NCBI GenBank assembly: GCA_020543525.1
Contig: JAHYIO010000036.1
Coordinates: forward strand, 2,108,001-2,172,000
DNA: 64,000 nucleotides
DNA from: Coriolopsis trogii
Taxonomy: Eukaryota; Basidiomycota; Agaricomycetes; Polyporales; Polyporaceae
Direction: 5' to 3'
Shown: positions 1 to 12,400 of the stretch, in pieces
How the letters are laid out: each line of letters starts with the position of its first letter
Numbering within the stretch: the first letter of the stretch is position 1
Program-made: the position numbers and the translations under genes
The notes under the pieces: model-generated
Database searches by the model: none
The model's input: the letters and a program-made list of their open reading frames with translations, nothing else
What the model was told of the DNA's origin: nothing

Positions 1-1
1 A

Positions 2-1027
2 CAGGTTCGGTCCCTATTCCACGTCTTATCATCAGACGAAAACCCTCGCTGGTCGTCGTATGTCGCTAGACGCCAGGACGCGGAGTGGGTATATGCTCGG
101 ATGGAGGACCGTATCTCCCTGGAACTCACAACCGAGCACTTCACCGCCAAAATTCGCCACGGTATCCAGAACGTCCTCAAGAATACGCAGCTCTCAGCTG
201 ACGAGCAGGCTGTCGTCGCCGATGGCATACTGCCCCCCCCCCCCCCCCCAAGACATGGAGGTGCACGACGACGGGTACGATGGAGTCTACGTACGTATCA
301 CCGCACCACGTTTGCCCGACTGACGCCGAACATGCACGTACACTCAGCTGGAAGACGTTACGGTCTTCACGCGCATCTTCTCGCCCCCACGCACGGCCAC
401 GCTCGAGGTCTACCTCCGTTACCCGCGCCCGCGAACTGCGAGGTCATCTACGGCGTCCACGACCCGCTCCCTGGTGCCGACAAGAGGTTCAACCTCTTCA
501 GCGTCCGCAACACCGAGGGGAGGCCCCAAGCTTCGGAAGACGGCTGGCGTCTCCTCTTTGAGTTTTCCATCGACGAGATCCGGCGCACCAACAGGCAGGG
601 AACCAAGAATGTCGAGCGTCGCACGTGAGGGTTGACAACCGCCGACGCACAACGGCTGCGTGACGTCCTCTTCAGCCCTACGCTCCTCAAAGACGACAAC
701 GACGACCACGCTGAAGGCAAGGTCCCTACCTTGCACGCGGTGCTGCTGCTCCTCGCGTCGGTCGGGTTCCACTTCCAACTCCGAGAGCCGGGGAAGAAGT
801 ACAGCGCGGATGGATTCGCGTTCTTTGGTGGCCCGGAGTGGAAGCTGGGCAAGTGTGGCTGGATCGGGTCGAACATGCGATCTGTGTGTGTCGTTCCGCT
901 GGAGGGAGATGTGCTTCGTGCGAAGGAGGTCGTTGAGGATGACGAGAGCTGGGGGCGGGATGAGCTCGATGAGAGGACGGATTCGATGGCGATGATGATG
1001 ATCCGTATCACTCGTGGTAATAAGTAG
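2..1027 (+). CDS. Unrecognised conserved-looking protein, 3' part only, frame disrupted
   Basis: I do not recognise this protein. The reading frame is already open at the window edge, so the N-terminus lies outside. Good coding sequence runs to about 230, then a run of 17 C. Downstream, the most protein-like frame (QDMEVHDDGYDGVY) is one base off. A likely intron lies at 291-347 (GTACGT..CAG), followed by LEDVTVFTRIFSPP. Near 430-434 the frame shifts back, to NCEVIYGVHDPLP. A second intron of 51 bases (625-675, GTGAGG..CAG) removes an in-frame TGA, and the last exon (676-1027) encodes a region with KLGKCGWIGSNMR and a stop at 1025-1027. The two shifts compensate each other. This could be an assembly error in and near the homopolymer, a decaying gene, or a different splice at 275-347 that avoids the first shift. 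It is convergent with the cerato-platanin gene. Confidence 0.55.
233..249. repeat. Poly-C tract (17 C) inside a coding exon
   Basis: Seventeen consecutive C bases sit inside the first exon, where they read as a proline run. The best coding frames before and after the tract differ by one base, so its true length decides whether the exon is intact. Confidence 0.9.
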
Positions 1028-1282
1028 CTCGATAGTTCTTGGGCACAGAGATTCTTGAACTCCTATCACAAGGCCTGGTTGCTCAGCGCATATAAATGTA
1101 AATCTTAACCTATGGCGACGCATCATGCGTATTCCGTGTTCACAACAGGTGCAGCAACACACGCACGACTGAAATCGCCAACGAAGCGTCCATAAACATC
1201 GCCAGAATGGTTACTATAGAACAACGTTCAGCCCGACTAAAGCCAACCAACTGGGATCACGACTGGTCACTGTGCATGCTCA

Positions 1283-1853
1283 TTACAGCCCACAAGCGCT
1301 ACGAGGGAGTCCCTCAACGTTGGCCTGCACGAACCCCAGCTGCTCCCCCTGGCCGCCCGTGAGCTTGTCGAGGGCCTCGAGGGCGATGTTGAAGCCAACA
1401 CCAGCAGTGTCGATGGCGAGGACATTGATCGACTGGTCCTTGTACGTCAACTGCCAGCAACTGCCGCAGTTGGTCGAGTTCCATCCTGCGCACCAACATG
1501 AGCCTGAGCATCAACACGGCACCGTAGGAGACTACACATACCCTCGACGACGTGAGCGCCGCCGACGTAGGGGAAGTTCGGGAGGGAGCCGATGGTGGTG
1601 AAGCCTACAGAGCCCTAATGTGAGTGACGGCGCAGTGCGATACAGGAGCGTATCGAATAGAGGACAGACCGAGATGCTCGAGCCCGTTCTTGCCGTTCGA
1701 GCATGCGACAATGTCCAACGAGGCGTCCTTGTTGTCGTAGGTACGGTCGTATGTCACCTTCACCGTCGACGTCCTCTCTGTGAGTTCAGCAGGGACGGCG
1801 AAAGCCGCGGAGGCGATGGAGAGAGCAGACACAATGAGAGTGAAGAACTGCAT
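1283..1853 (-). CDS. Cerato-platanin family secreted protein
   Basis: Small secreted cysteine-rich protein of the cerato-platanin family, which in fungi acts at the cell surface, binds chitin oligomers and can elicit plant defences. Three exons (1853-1670, 1604-1542, 1485-1283) give 149 residues with no frame problem. Residues 1-19 or so are a signal peptide (MQFFTLIVSALSIASAAFA). The mature part shows family hallmarks in order: VKVTYDRTYDNKDASL, VACSNGKNGL, FTTIGSLPNFPYVGG, NCGSCWQLTY, INVLAIDTAGVGFNIALEAL and the C-terminal SACGL. Four cysteines match the two conserved disulfides. The introns are 65 and 56 bases. A TATA box lies about 90 bases upstream of the ATG. Family assignment is secure; the role in this fungus is inference. 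Confidence 0.96.
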
Positions 1854-2826
1854 GGTAGTGGATTGAACAATGTTGAGCTGAGGAGATCTGTCGACTGCAG
1901 TCTGAGTTGTGGATGTGGTAGTATGTCTTCCGGAATATGTGGTACTTATATACTGGCTGGCCGGCGCATCCCCTCAAGGCTGTCTGAAGCACTATCCGGT
2001 GCGCCTCAGAGGTGACTTTGGACTGGGCACATGGACAGTTCAGCCCGCTGCATTGACACGGCGTAGCGCGTTGAGCAACAGCCACAAAGCGACCTGTGGA
2101 GATGTACCCCGGATCTACCAGAGGTAAACTGGAGAATGTACTCGTGACGCATACAGCCACATACCAATCTCGTCCCATCGGACATCCTATCGGTCAGACA
2201 ACCTTCATCATCGCGCTAAGCGTTTCGACGGCGTTTTGTCTACCAACTCTATCAGATTGAGAGGACTTAGCGCGTAGGAGACAGTCCCCTACCTGGGGTT
2301 AGCAAGTTGCGCCAGACTCTTGAGACGCCTATGTATACCTGGTCAGGAGCTCAATCGGTGAGTGGGACGTGCGGTAAAGCAGTGCGCCGCCCAACAGCGC
2401 AGCCCATAGTCGCACATAGAATTGTGTATGAGTGCAGCAGCAACGACGCCACTAGACATCTGGGAGCGGGCTTCATCGCCGGCACCGTTGTGGCAGTGAT
2501 AGGAGAACAACGAGTCTAACGTGAACTGTTCAGTAGTAGCGTCAGGCGGACCGCATGAAACACGCTCCTACTTCCTGAATGAACACTCCCAGCGACAGGT
2601 AACGGACGACTCGTAACCCGTAGGACAAATGAACCCGCAAGGATGGGAACGAAACAATGCATTGATGAGTATGAACTTGTAAGCCGGACTAAGGAAGAAT
2701 GATTGGAGTGGTGATTATACCGAGAAAATGTAGGTATGCATGCGTATAGACGGTTAAGAATGTGTGAAATCATAATTTCGTCACAGTCGTGAAGATGCCA
2801 AAAAATGCCCCCCCGCAATACCCTAA
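1854..2826. other. Intergenic, upstream region of cerato-platanin
   Basis: Nearly 1 kb without a supported gene. It is the promoter side of the cerato-platanin gene and the 3' flank of the CaaX acidic protein gene. Short open frames here show no protein features. Only the TATA box is identifiable. Confidence 0.6.
1945..1952 (-). promoter_or_regulatory. TATA box of the cerato-platanin gene
   Basis: TATATAAG reads toward the cerato-platanin start, about 92 bases upstream of its ATG, a spacing normal for a TATA box in short-leader fungal genes. Confidence 0.6.
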
Positions 2827-5800
2827 TTACATGATCACGCACCACTTCTTCTTCCTCTCGTTGTCGTCAATCTCGCCATCGACAGGCGTGTTCAAGGGAG
2901 CCTCGAGTGCCGGAGAGGGCGTAGCCTCATCGGGAGTCTTGATGAATTCGCCCCTCGCGTTCTCCAACGACGTGCGCCCCTCCTCAGGTAACTTGGTCGT
3001 GCTTGAGAACCAGCCACCAGGGAAGAAGCGCGAGGACGTAGTGGACTCATGGCGTGCGCGGGCGTTGGACGGAGAGGTCTCGACTTGGCCCAGAAGAGAC
3101 TCGTCGATGCGGATCTGCTCGTTTTCGTTGACAACTGCAAGGCGTCCAAGACTAGGCCTACGATGATGCGGTTAAGCTCCGATGCACAAGGAGCTGAGTA
3201 TGAAATGAGTATGAAACGTACTTAGCAGAAACCTTCTTTGGCTCTTCAGTACTTGGGAAGGTATGAGCGTCAGGGCCATTGCCGTTGGTCACGACAGCCT
3301 CCAGAGTAGGTTCCACAGCCTTCTGAACGCTGGTCTCGGCTTCATCGTCAGCACCAGCGTCGGAATTGGGCCCCTGTCTGGTTACAGAATACGACGGCGT
3401 CCAGGGGCGCGCAGGCGGCGCCTCAACGGGTACACTAGAGGCATCCTATAGGAACGGTCAGAATTGGCCGAATGTATACGACTTCACACTCACTTCAGTG
3501 GTGGCCTCATCCACGACAATGGTTGGCTTCTCTACCTCGACAGGGGGAGGCAGTTGTTCCATCTCCTCAAGTTCCTTGGTGGAACGTGCAGGACTGGCAA
3601 GAGGAGTATTCCCTTGATGAGTCACTGAGTACGAGGGCGTCCAGGGAGACGTCGGCCTCTCGTCACCGGTAGCCACAGTAGGCGGCGTCTTGGGCTACTT
3701 CTCATGAGTGCGTCGCACGAAAATCACACGATTGTGAAACTTACCTCAGGTACCTCGTCCGCAGTTTCAGTGACAATGACGGGCGTAGCCTCGCCGACGA
3801 CCTCCACAGCAACCTCAGGGACAGCCTCCAATTCCGCCACCGGAGCACTGAGCTCAGGCTCAGTAGCTTGCACAGCTTCCACTTCGGCAGCCGGTGCGGG
3901 AGACTCTTCATGGGGAACCTCGACCTCCACTACGGGCTCTGGCAAGCTCTCAATTTCAGCAACGTCTGCGTCGGCAGCGGTTGGCTGAGGTGCGTTCAGT
4001 GGGCTTGATCCCTGGGAACGGACCGAGTACGATGGGATCCATGAAGAAGACTTTGGCTCTTCCGTAGTCTGGGTCTGACGATGAGTGGAGCAGTCCCCGT
4101 TGCGTACTAATGTCAACTCACCTCGGTAACTTCCTCCGTAACGGCGGGAACCTCACCAAGCGTATCCTCGTCAGTAACCTCAACAACAGGCGGTTCTGTT
4201 GCTGCGACTTCCTCAACAGGTTCGTCGCCAGCCGGAACGGTTTCTACGACTGTCTCAATCTCAGGCTCAGGCTGGGCGGGTTCCGCTTCCTCTACGGAGA
4301 GCGGGGCCGACGGTACTTCAGCCTCAGGTTCGGCTGCAGCCGCCGAGGGAACTTCTTCAGGAAGCGCAGCCGCCAGGACGTTAGGCGAATGGATCGGACT
4401 CGCGCCTTGCGAGCTGACGGAATAAGAGGGAACCCAAGAGGGTGACTTCGGACGGTCAGCATCAACGTCAGTGGCGGTAGGTTCGACAGTCTCGTCGGCA
4501 GGCTACACGTTACTGTCAGCTTAATATCAATGACTGAACAATACTGGCATGTACTCACCTCAGCGGTGACCTCAACTTGAGGGGTGAGAACAGCCTCTTC
4601 TTCCACGGCAGGCGGGAGTTGCTCGAGTTCGGCAATCTCTTGGGCTTCCTCTGCGGCTTCCGCACCAGGACCTTGAGTGGTCACACTGTACGAAGGAGTC
4701 CACGGAGACTTCGGCCGCTCCTGGAGAGATGGAGAGGGACTGCGCGACACAACGGTGGGATCAGCCGAAACCTCCACTTGCTCAGGCTCGTCCTGTACAG
4801 CATCGATCGCGACAGTGGGGATTTCAGACATCTCCTCAGGCTCCTGGGAAGCAACAGCCTGGGTATCGGGCTGAGCCTCCTCGACAGCTGGCCCGTCTTC
4901 AGCTACGGGTGCTTCCTGGACAACGGGCGATGGCTCAACAGCAGGAGTCGCTTCGATGGATTCCTCTGCGACCGCAGGTGCTTCATCAACAATGGATATC
5001 TCCTCGGCAACCTCAGCAGCGACGGATGTCTCCTCAGCCACGGGCGCTTCCTCGACAGCAGAAACTTCCTCCATAGCGGGTATCTCGACCAACACTTCCT
5101 CAGCAGTAGGTGCCTCCTCTGCGACGCGCGCCTCAGCAGGCGCTTCTTCAACAGCAGGAGTCTCCTCAGCGAGAATCTCTCCAGCAGCCAGTGTCTCGTC
5201 GACGACGGGTGGTTCTGCGGCTACAGGTGTTTCCTCGACTGCAGGTGTCACATCGAGGAGAGAGGCTTCCTCGACCGCAGATACTTCCTGCGCCGGTGCG
5301 GCCACCTCAGCGGGTGTCTCTTCATCAGCAGGCGTCTCCTTAACAGCAGACGTCTCCTCAACGGCGGAAACCTCCTCGGCGGCTGGCGCCTCCTCGACGG
5401 CCGGCGCCTCCTCGACGACGGCTTTGCTTTCCTCGACAAGGTTGGTGGCATCGCTGCCCTCGACGATACCGGTAGCTGTTTCCACAACGGGCACTTCGAC
5501 CTCAGGCTCGGTCACAAGAGCCTCTTCAGCTACCGACGGTTCCTCGACAGCGGGAGCACCCTCCGCGACGACAATCTCCTCGGGAGCAGGCGCTTCAACA
5601 TCTGCAGGAGCTTCGGTGGGTTCGACTTCAGTAGAGACAAGAGTCTCCTCCACGACTGCAACCATTTCCTCGGGGGCCGGAATGGGCTCTGCTTCGACGG
5701 TAGGGGTCACCTCGACAGTCGGTTGAAGAACAGCCTCATCCGCGGGAGTAGTGTCATCGACGACCTCCTCGATGGCAAGCGCCTCTTCAGTGATTGGCGC

Positions 5801-7751
5801 CTCCTCGGCTTCAGTGGCGGGAGTTACTTCAGTCGCGACAGGCTCCTCAACCATAACGGCGGATTCCTCCTGCATCACGGCCTCTGTTTCAACGTCGACA
5901 GAGGGTGCAGCCTCCTCAGTAGCAGGACTCTCATCTGTTGCAATGTCCTCAACAGGAGCTGCTTCTGTCTCCTCGACAGCCGCGGCAGCAGGAGCTTCCT
6001 CGGAAGCTGGGAGACTCTCCGCTACCTCCTCGATAGCGGGCACTTCTTCCGCCTCAGGCTCGGTAGCGGCAGCTGGTTCGACTGCGACGGATTCTTCAAC
6101 AGCGACTTCAGGGGGAGACACATCCACGGCCTCAGATGCTTGAGAGAATTCAGCGACCGCTTCGACTACCTCGGAGGCAGCCTCGGGGGCCGCTTCCGCA
6201 GGAGCACTTTCTTCCACCTCTGGTACAACAACTTCCTCGGCGACCGAAGCAGTGGACTCTTCCGCAACTTGGGCGTCCTCGGCAGGCGGTGCGGCCTCGA
6301 CGGCCTCCACAACAGGCGACTCTTCGAGAGCCGCAGGGGCCTCTGGTGCCTCTGGGATAGCTTCCGTCTCTTCCGGAACAGCGACAGACGCCTCGACTTC
6401 AGCTGTTGGGACGGCCTCGGGCTCAGGAGCAGCTACGATGGCGACTTCAGTAGGCGCTTCGGTGATTTCAGGGGATTCGTCGACGACGCGTGCTGCCGTA
6501 CTCTCCTCGGTCGCGGGCTCCTCAGCTGGGGGTGCCTCAGGCTCAGATGCAGCCTCAGGTTCCGCTGCAACTGGGGCCTCCTCAACAACGGTGGAAGCTT
6601 CTTGCACCAGGGCCTCGTCAACGACCTCTTCCGCAGGAGCAGCGGGCTCTTCGTGTGCGACAGGCTCTTCAACGTCCTGCACTGGCGAGGCTTCTACTAC
6701 GACTGGCGCTTCCTCTGGAGCAGCAGCCTCCTCGGTGGCGGGAGCTTCTTCTGCAGCTGCAGTCCCCTCGACGGGGACGAGGGCAGGATTGGTCTCTTCG
6801 GCTACGGCAGGCTCTTCAACCACGGCAAGCTGTTCGACAGCATGAGGGATAGACGCGGGCTCCTCCGTGGCAACGGGTGCCTGCTCAACAGCGGCCTCTC
6901 CCACCTCCGCGGGAGCCTCTTCTTCAGCCGGAGACGCGTCCTCATTGATAGCAAGCGTGTCTTCTGTAGGTGCAGGGGTATCTTCAGCAAGAGGCGCGGT
7001 CTCCGTCGCAATATCACTTGGGACCTCTTCCGTCGGGTTCTCGGCCTTAACCTCGACCACCGGAAGTCCGGCAGCTTCATTAGCCGCATAAGTCACCTCG
7101 ACACTCTCGGGAGCGGCAGTGGGCTCCTCGGTGACGGGAGGGGGAGGTGTGGCTTCGACGGGGGCACTTGACGCGATCTCCTCTGCCACAATAACATCTT
7201 CTGTATGCGCAACCTCGACGGGAGCCGACGGTTCCTCGGCGGCTTCAACTTCTGCGGGGGTATCTTCTGTAATGTATTGCGTTGAGTCGGCGTGTTACAA
7301 TAAGAGCAATCTCGCCACGTACCAACTACAATGCCAGTCTGCTCTGACTCCAGGATCGGCACCGAGGTCCCATCAACCACATCATCGTCGACGCGTCCGT
7401 CCTGATCAGCGCGAATTGATTGGTTTGTGACACGATACGAAAGGAAAGAAAGGTACTGACATTGGTGGCTGGGGCGACATCCACATTCTCATTGTCCTGA
7501 GTCGCGTCGCCATTCCCTTCGCCAGATGGTGTCTCTGGCGCAAGCTCTTGCTCGACCTTGTCGCTATCCGCGGTGGCATCAACAGAGGCGTCCTCTACCG
7601 GAGGCACAACATCAGCTGTGGCCGGTTCATTCTTGTCCAACGCGTTGACAATCTCAGCAAGAGCAGGGTCAACGTCAGCAACGGAAACGGGTTCCGAAGA
7701 TTCGTGCAGAAGGTGAGCTGCCTGTGCTGGCTCTTCGAGAGCAACAGACAT
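2827..7751 (-). CDS. Giant acidic disordered protein with exon-encoded WTPSYSV repeats and C-terminal CaaX box
   Basis: Not a family I recognise. Eight exons (7751-7461, 7401-7323, 7266-4559, 4502-4122, 4074-3745, 3694-3494, 3445-3222, 3157-2827) join without a stop into about 1514 residues. Exons 1-2 encode an acidic N-terminus. Exon 3 is one block of about 900 residues almost entirely of A, E, V, P, T and S (VEEAPAVEEAP-like), certainly disordered. Its end and each of the next four exons carry one copy of a conserved motif, consensus (R)P.SPWTPSYSVT.QG. The last exon carries RFFPGGWF and ends in KKKWCVIM, a CaaX box behind three lysines, predicting farnesylation and anchoring to the inner face of a membrane. 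Start is the Met at 7751; an in-frame Met at 7880 would add 43 less similar residues. Exon structure is well supported; function is unknown. Confidence 0.85.
3222..4720 (-). repeat. Five exon-encoded WTPSYSV..QG protein repeats
   Basis: Five copies, in protein order: SPWTPSYSVTTQG (end of exon 3), PSWVPSYSVSSQG (exon 4), SSWIPSYSVRSQG (exon 5), SPWTPSYSVTHQG (exon 6) and RPWTPSYSVTRQG (exon 7). In exons 4-7 the motif lies near the start of the exon and is followed by an acidic tail. The introns between these exons are all phase 0, so exons 4-6 are symmetrical units. This suggests duplication of an exon. Confidence 0.88.
4740..7190 (-). repeat. Low-complexity Ala/Glu/Val/Pro coding block
   Basis: Irregular short repeats of the type EE-A-P-A-V-E-E fill about 800 codons of exon 3 of the CaaX protein gene. 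The DNA repeats GCxTCCTC-like units on the plus strand, which also leaves long meaningless open frames in other frames. Confidence 0.9.
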
Positions 7752-8112
7752 GTCCGGAAGGGGTAGACTGTGGTGAGAGAGAACAGATAAGGCGGAGTGG
7801 CTGTACGAGCTAGCAGGGAGATGGAGGTGGCCGACTGTGCTCACGCGCCCTTCCAAGAGAGAAGCAACAGAATCCGACAAAGCGCTCTTTTCCTCTTCTC
7901 GCCAATCTCAGATCCCTCCAATTTCCCAGCGGCGCGCCGAGCACGTGACCGTACCTTCTCCTCAAAAGGCATTTCCTCACAAAATCGCAAGCAGACGGTG
8001 GAAGATGTTTGCATCAGTACAAAACCAACGACGCTACACTACATATTACAAGTACATATCAGGTGGTGTGAATAGTTTGTTGTTATTCCGAAGTTGTTCT
8101 CTCTCTCTGTGT

Positions 8113-9152
8113 TCAACCCAAAAGCGCGGCACCTGCCAGACCGAGGAGACCCGCAATACCAATGGCTCCGGCAGACGCTTGGACGCTGCCCGCATTGCTG
8201 CTAGACGTGCTCGAAGCGGTAGAGGAGCCGACGGCATGGATGGCGGTACCGCTTGCAGTCACGGACACGCTGCCGGAAGCAGTGGTGGAAGTACCCCTGC
8301 ATACCAAGTATGAGATCGTGCTTCGACTGTGGTGTGGGCAATACGCTCACCTCTCTGAAGACCCGCTGATCACAGGAGTCGTGGCCGAGTTCGTGGATGC
8401 CGCAGAAGACTCCATGGTCGTCACGGCACTAGTCATGGCAGTAGCCGACATAGACTGAGACTGGCCAACACAGCTACGTTTGCATATGACTGAGATCATC
8501 GACGGCATAACGATCTTGAGTAGCACTATACCTGTCGTCAGGGCCATCTTGCACTGTCTGCACGTCCGAATAGGCAATTTCACCCGTGCTATCCTTCAGC
8601 GCGCTCGAGCTGAAGCATATTCGGGGTCAGGAACGCCGTTCAGTGCGCATATGCCACGTATATGCTACGTACAACGTCGACCCAGCGGGCATGTCAACCG
8701 TCCAAGTCATGGCATTGCCGTTTTGGGGCGGGAACTGCTTCAACTACAAGATGAAATTGAGCTACAGCATAATGACAGGCATCAGGAGGACTCACTGGTG
8801 TGCCGGAAGGTTGACCGGCTGCAACAGACAAGGTTCAGTATTTTGAATTCGTCTGAACAGCTCACACATACCAGGTATGAGGGAGATGAAGTATGGGGGC
8901 GCTCCTCCGGTCCAGGTGAACTGCACAGGTTCTGACGATGGTGTGAGCGCGTACATCTTGGCAACAGGAGAAAGTCATGGCACTCACGACACACCACGGC
9001 GCTAGACCTGTGGCGTGAAACAGGTAAGACTGACTGACATGCAATGAGATGATTGTGGAGGCATACAAGGTGTTAATCTTCATGTCACTTGGCTGAGCTA
9101 GGATGACCTGGAAAAGAGCGGCCAGGATCGTCGCGGCGGTGAGGAAGAGCAT
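8113..9152 (-). CDS. Ser/Thr-rich GPI-anchored surface protein (KRE9/KNH-like N-domain)
   Basis: Secreted wall or membrane protein of the basidiomycete Ser-Thr-rich GPI-anchored family, whose N-domain resembles KRE9/KNH. Signal peptide MLFLTAATILAALFQVILAQ starts at 9152. The domain follows in small exons: EPVQFTWTGGAPPYFISLIP, then AGQPSGTP, LKQFPPQNGNAMTWTVDMPA and LKDSTGEIAYSDVQT, then a Ser/Thr-rich stretch and a C-terminus of hydrophobic residues (IGIAGLLGLAGAALLG) typical of a GPI-anchor signal. About seven exons. The join between the signal-peptide exon and the next one is uncertain; a GTCAGT donor near 9027 spliced to 8947 keeps frame. The match is by pattern to the family; its role is presumably in cell-wall structure. 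Confidence 0.82.
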
Positions 9153-9481
9153 GCTGTCGAAAAGATGCTTTGGAGAACGCGGTGTGCAGGTTCGTGAATG
9201 AGGGTAAGAGTGGGCGATGGTCGCGATACAGAAGCAAAAGAGGTTCAACTCGTGAACGGTTATGTGTCGGCACTGTGAAGAGTTCAGGAAGACGGTGCGG
9301 AGAATGAATCAATGACAGAAGTGTCCCGTAGCTTCCGCCCAATGCGGTAAGCTACATGCCGTTTCAAAAACATCAACGAAGGACGCTTTCACTCTGGAAG
9401 GCGTGTGTTGCGGCGATTCAAGACATTGCACCTAGAGTTATGGATACATGCATGCTCCCAAGCCCAGAAAACCTACACATC
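9153..9481. other. Intergenic, short
   Basis: Promoter side of the GPI-protein gene and 3' flank of the PRMT5 gene, about 330 bases. Nothing else recognised. Confidence 0.6.
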
Positions 9482-12400
9482 TCATAGTCCAATCCAACTG
9501 CTCCGACCTCCTGGATTGTGCAGCGCAGTCTGGCTGATCTTCACTAGGCTAACACCCTCCTTGTGTCTCTCCACCATCGGCGACGTCGACCCAGGCACTT
9601 CCAGCGTCAGGTGCGGGACATCGAGCAGAGGGCTCATCGCAAACGTCGGTGTTGTTGCCACAGGGGTCAATAAACTGCTGTCTGGCGACCAGCCCATAGG
9701 GGACATCGGGGACAGACTGTCCTTCCAGATAGGCGATGACACCGACGAGCTAGGTACGGGAAGGAAAGCTTCCGCATACCACTCATACCACACCTTGCGT
9801 GCATCTGTCAGTCGCCACAGTGAGACTGTCAGCTCGGAATCTGCAGGCAAATAGAGCGGATCCTGTCATATCAATCATGAGCTTCTGCGTACATGAGAGA
9901 GGGTTGTGGTCAACCTTGAGTGGAAATAGTAACGGGAACCAGCTGAGCATGTCTTTGGAGATCGCCGCCATCCGCTCGGGATGAATACTGAGTCCTACCG
10001 GTCCGTATAGCACTGCTTCGAAGTACCCTCCGAATCCGTGGAGGACACCGGCATGTGGGATATGGAAGGTGAGCTTGGCCGACCGCACGTTATGGCTGTT
10101 CGTCAACGGTAGACCTAGAAGCCGGATGAGCCAACGAAGGAGACCGATAGATCAAGAGAGATGGGCGCACCCTGCTCGGTAAGAGCGGCATCTCTCCTCG
10201 GGTGCTCGAATTCCCAACATTCCTGGATTCGTGGACCGCACGTTCCACTGATACCGCTGCCGTTGTCGCTCAGGATATTGTACGCATGAAGCATGACAAC
10301 ATAAGGTGTCTCGGTGTGTTTTGGGTCCTTGTTCGCTCTCGCTTCGTTGTAGAGTTTGGATGACGAGAGGGGTGCAATGTATGCCACGTACGAGGCGGGT
10401 ATCGAGATGCCACCCTCTAAACGTGGCGTCCATCACAATATCAGTAAAGTATCGACCTGTAAGCTCCGCGGAAAAACTCACCCTTCAGGAATCTCATAGC
10501 CCCATCCAAGCACTCCGGGCTGAGCTCGTTGTCCCCGAAAGATCCCAGCAACTCGCTGATGAGGATGTCGACTTTCTCCAGAACTTCCACAGCACGCATG
10601 TCACCGTAAAGAAGTCTGACTTTGTCGTCGCCCCATTCTACACGCTGGCGTTCTTGGAGACTGGGAACTGTCATTGTCATTATTGGTTGGTAGGTACTCG
10701 TTAGATATCCACTCACGTCACATACACATTGGGGTTTTTCTCCACCGCATACACAAAGGCATAGACCTTGGCGCGTTCGATAGCTTTCAGCGCGCGGGCA
10801 ACCAGCGGCCCACGTCCAGCACCAGCCACACAAAGCGTGCTACGCAGCCTTATGAGCGATTGTGTCCGCAGACCAGTATTATGATCAATGCTCACATTCG
10901 CTCCGGTCCGGCCCTATCTTTGAGAGCCAGATAGATTGCCTGAATAGCGCGAGACCGTGAGCGACATATGTGCGTGAGCTCAGGAACGGACAGCACCTCT
11001 TCATAATTGCGATACTTGACAGGATCCTGCTCGAAGGTTTGATAGGTGATGCTTTGCAGGTTGTCCATGAGCGGCTGAGGGCGTCATTTCCGGAATGAGG
11101 GTCAGGTGCATCGAAGGCCCAGTCGGCGTACCTGCAACGGAGCTTGCAGATAATCTTGGTACCCCTGAGCAAAGTTCTCCACCGTGCCTGCGGTATTCGC
11201 AGCCTTCACAGCAGGACTCGTCTTTTCCAAATGCTTCACGTACTGTGTGTACGCTACCTCGCCCCCTTTGGGATGCTTCTTCACCTTTGTTCCGGACAAT
11301 ATCACGTTCGGCTGGAGCTGCGCTTGTGCTGTCAGCAGACCCAGAGGCGCAGAGGCACAGCCGCTCCCTTACTTTCATGATGTCCCGAATGAACGACTGC
11401 GTCCCCTTCGGCAAGACAGGGTATCCCTTGGCGTTCGCGATAAACGTCGACGCCGGCAACCATAGGTGTCTGACCGGCTCGGCCAGCCATTGGTTCAACA
11501 CCGTCGACGACAGCGGCAGAGGCGGCGTGAGATCAAGCGCTGTTCAATTTCCGCTCCGTTCAGTTCAGTAGGTCCACAACGGAAGATGAACGGAGAGCCC
11601 AAGGACGCACTCAACGTCAAGCGCGGGTTGTACCCGCATATCGTGCGGATGGTGTCCCACATCTCCCATGTCGTCATGTTCGACTCGGGCGGTGCACCAC
11701 CTGTTTCTCCTGTGGACATGGACCAGCGCGACGGCGGTTCCACCGGAGATGGCGTTGGGGAAGGTGACCGCGAGGGCGCTTGCATGACCGTGACTGCGTC
11801 GTATATGGGCACGCGCACCGAGAATTCCATATACGATATGGCGTTCAGACAAGCGTTGATGGCGCGTGCATATGACCCTACTTGAGTGCGACGGCTGGGG
11901 GAAGGGAGGATAACGCATTGTGCGTTGAGGTATGAGGCGTATGCGAGTTCTTGTTGGAGAGCCTGAAGGTCGTGGAGCGGAAATGAAGTGGCAGGCAAGG
12001 AAGAGAGCTCTAAGCAAGCATCGCAAAATAGGTCACAGGCCTCCCCCGCATACACGCGTAGAGGGAGAGGGCCGTAGAGTCGGACATTACTCACAATCTC
12101 GGCGTCATGTCGCACCCATTCGTCCTCAGCGTCCAGCTGGAGCCAGTCTGAGATGAGAGGGATAACGCATTCCGTTTCATCTGCTCGGCACGACGCATTC
12201 CGGATTCAGCGAAGGTCGCAAATGCCGTGAAAGCTTACTACTCACCGAGCCGCGAGATGGTAACCTCATCGCGAAAGAACGCAGGTTTTGATCTCCATGC
12301 CTCCGCGCGATGTTCGATCTCTTCCAGCTTGTCGGTTGCTTCGTCAGGATTCAATATGCATAGCTCTTTCCATCGTTCTCTCCAACGCTTGTTCGTGAGA

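Noticed and set aside
4577..7171. An 864-codon open frame on plus, antisense to the CaaX acidic protein
   Set aside because: It mirrors the low-complexity GAG/GCC-type codons of the minus-strand gene, has biased R/L/S/G/F/C composition and no family feature. The minus strand has proper exons and a conserved motif.
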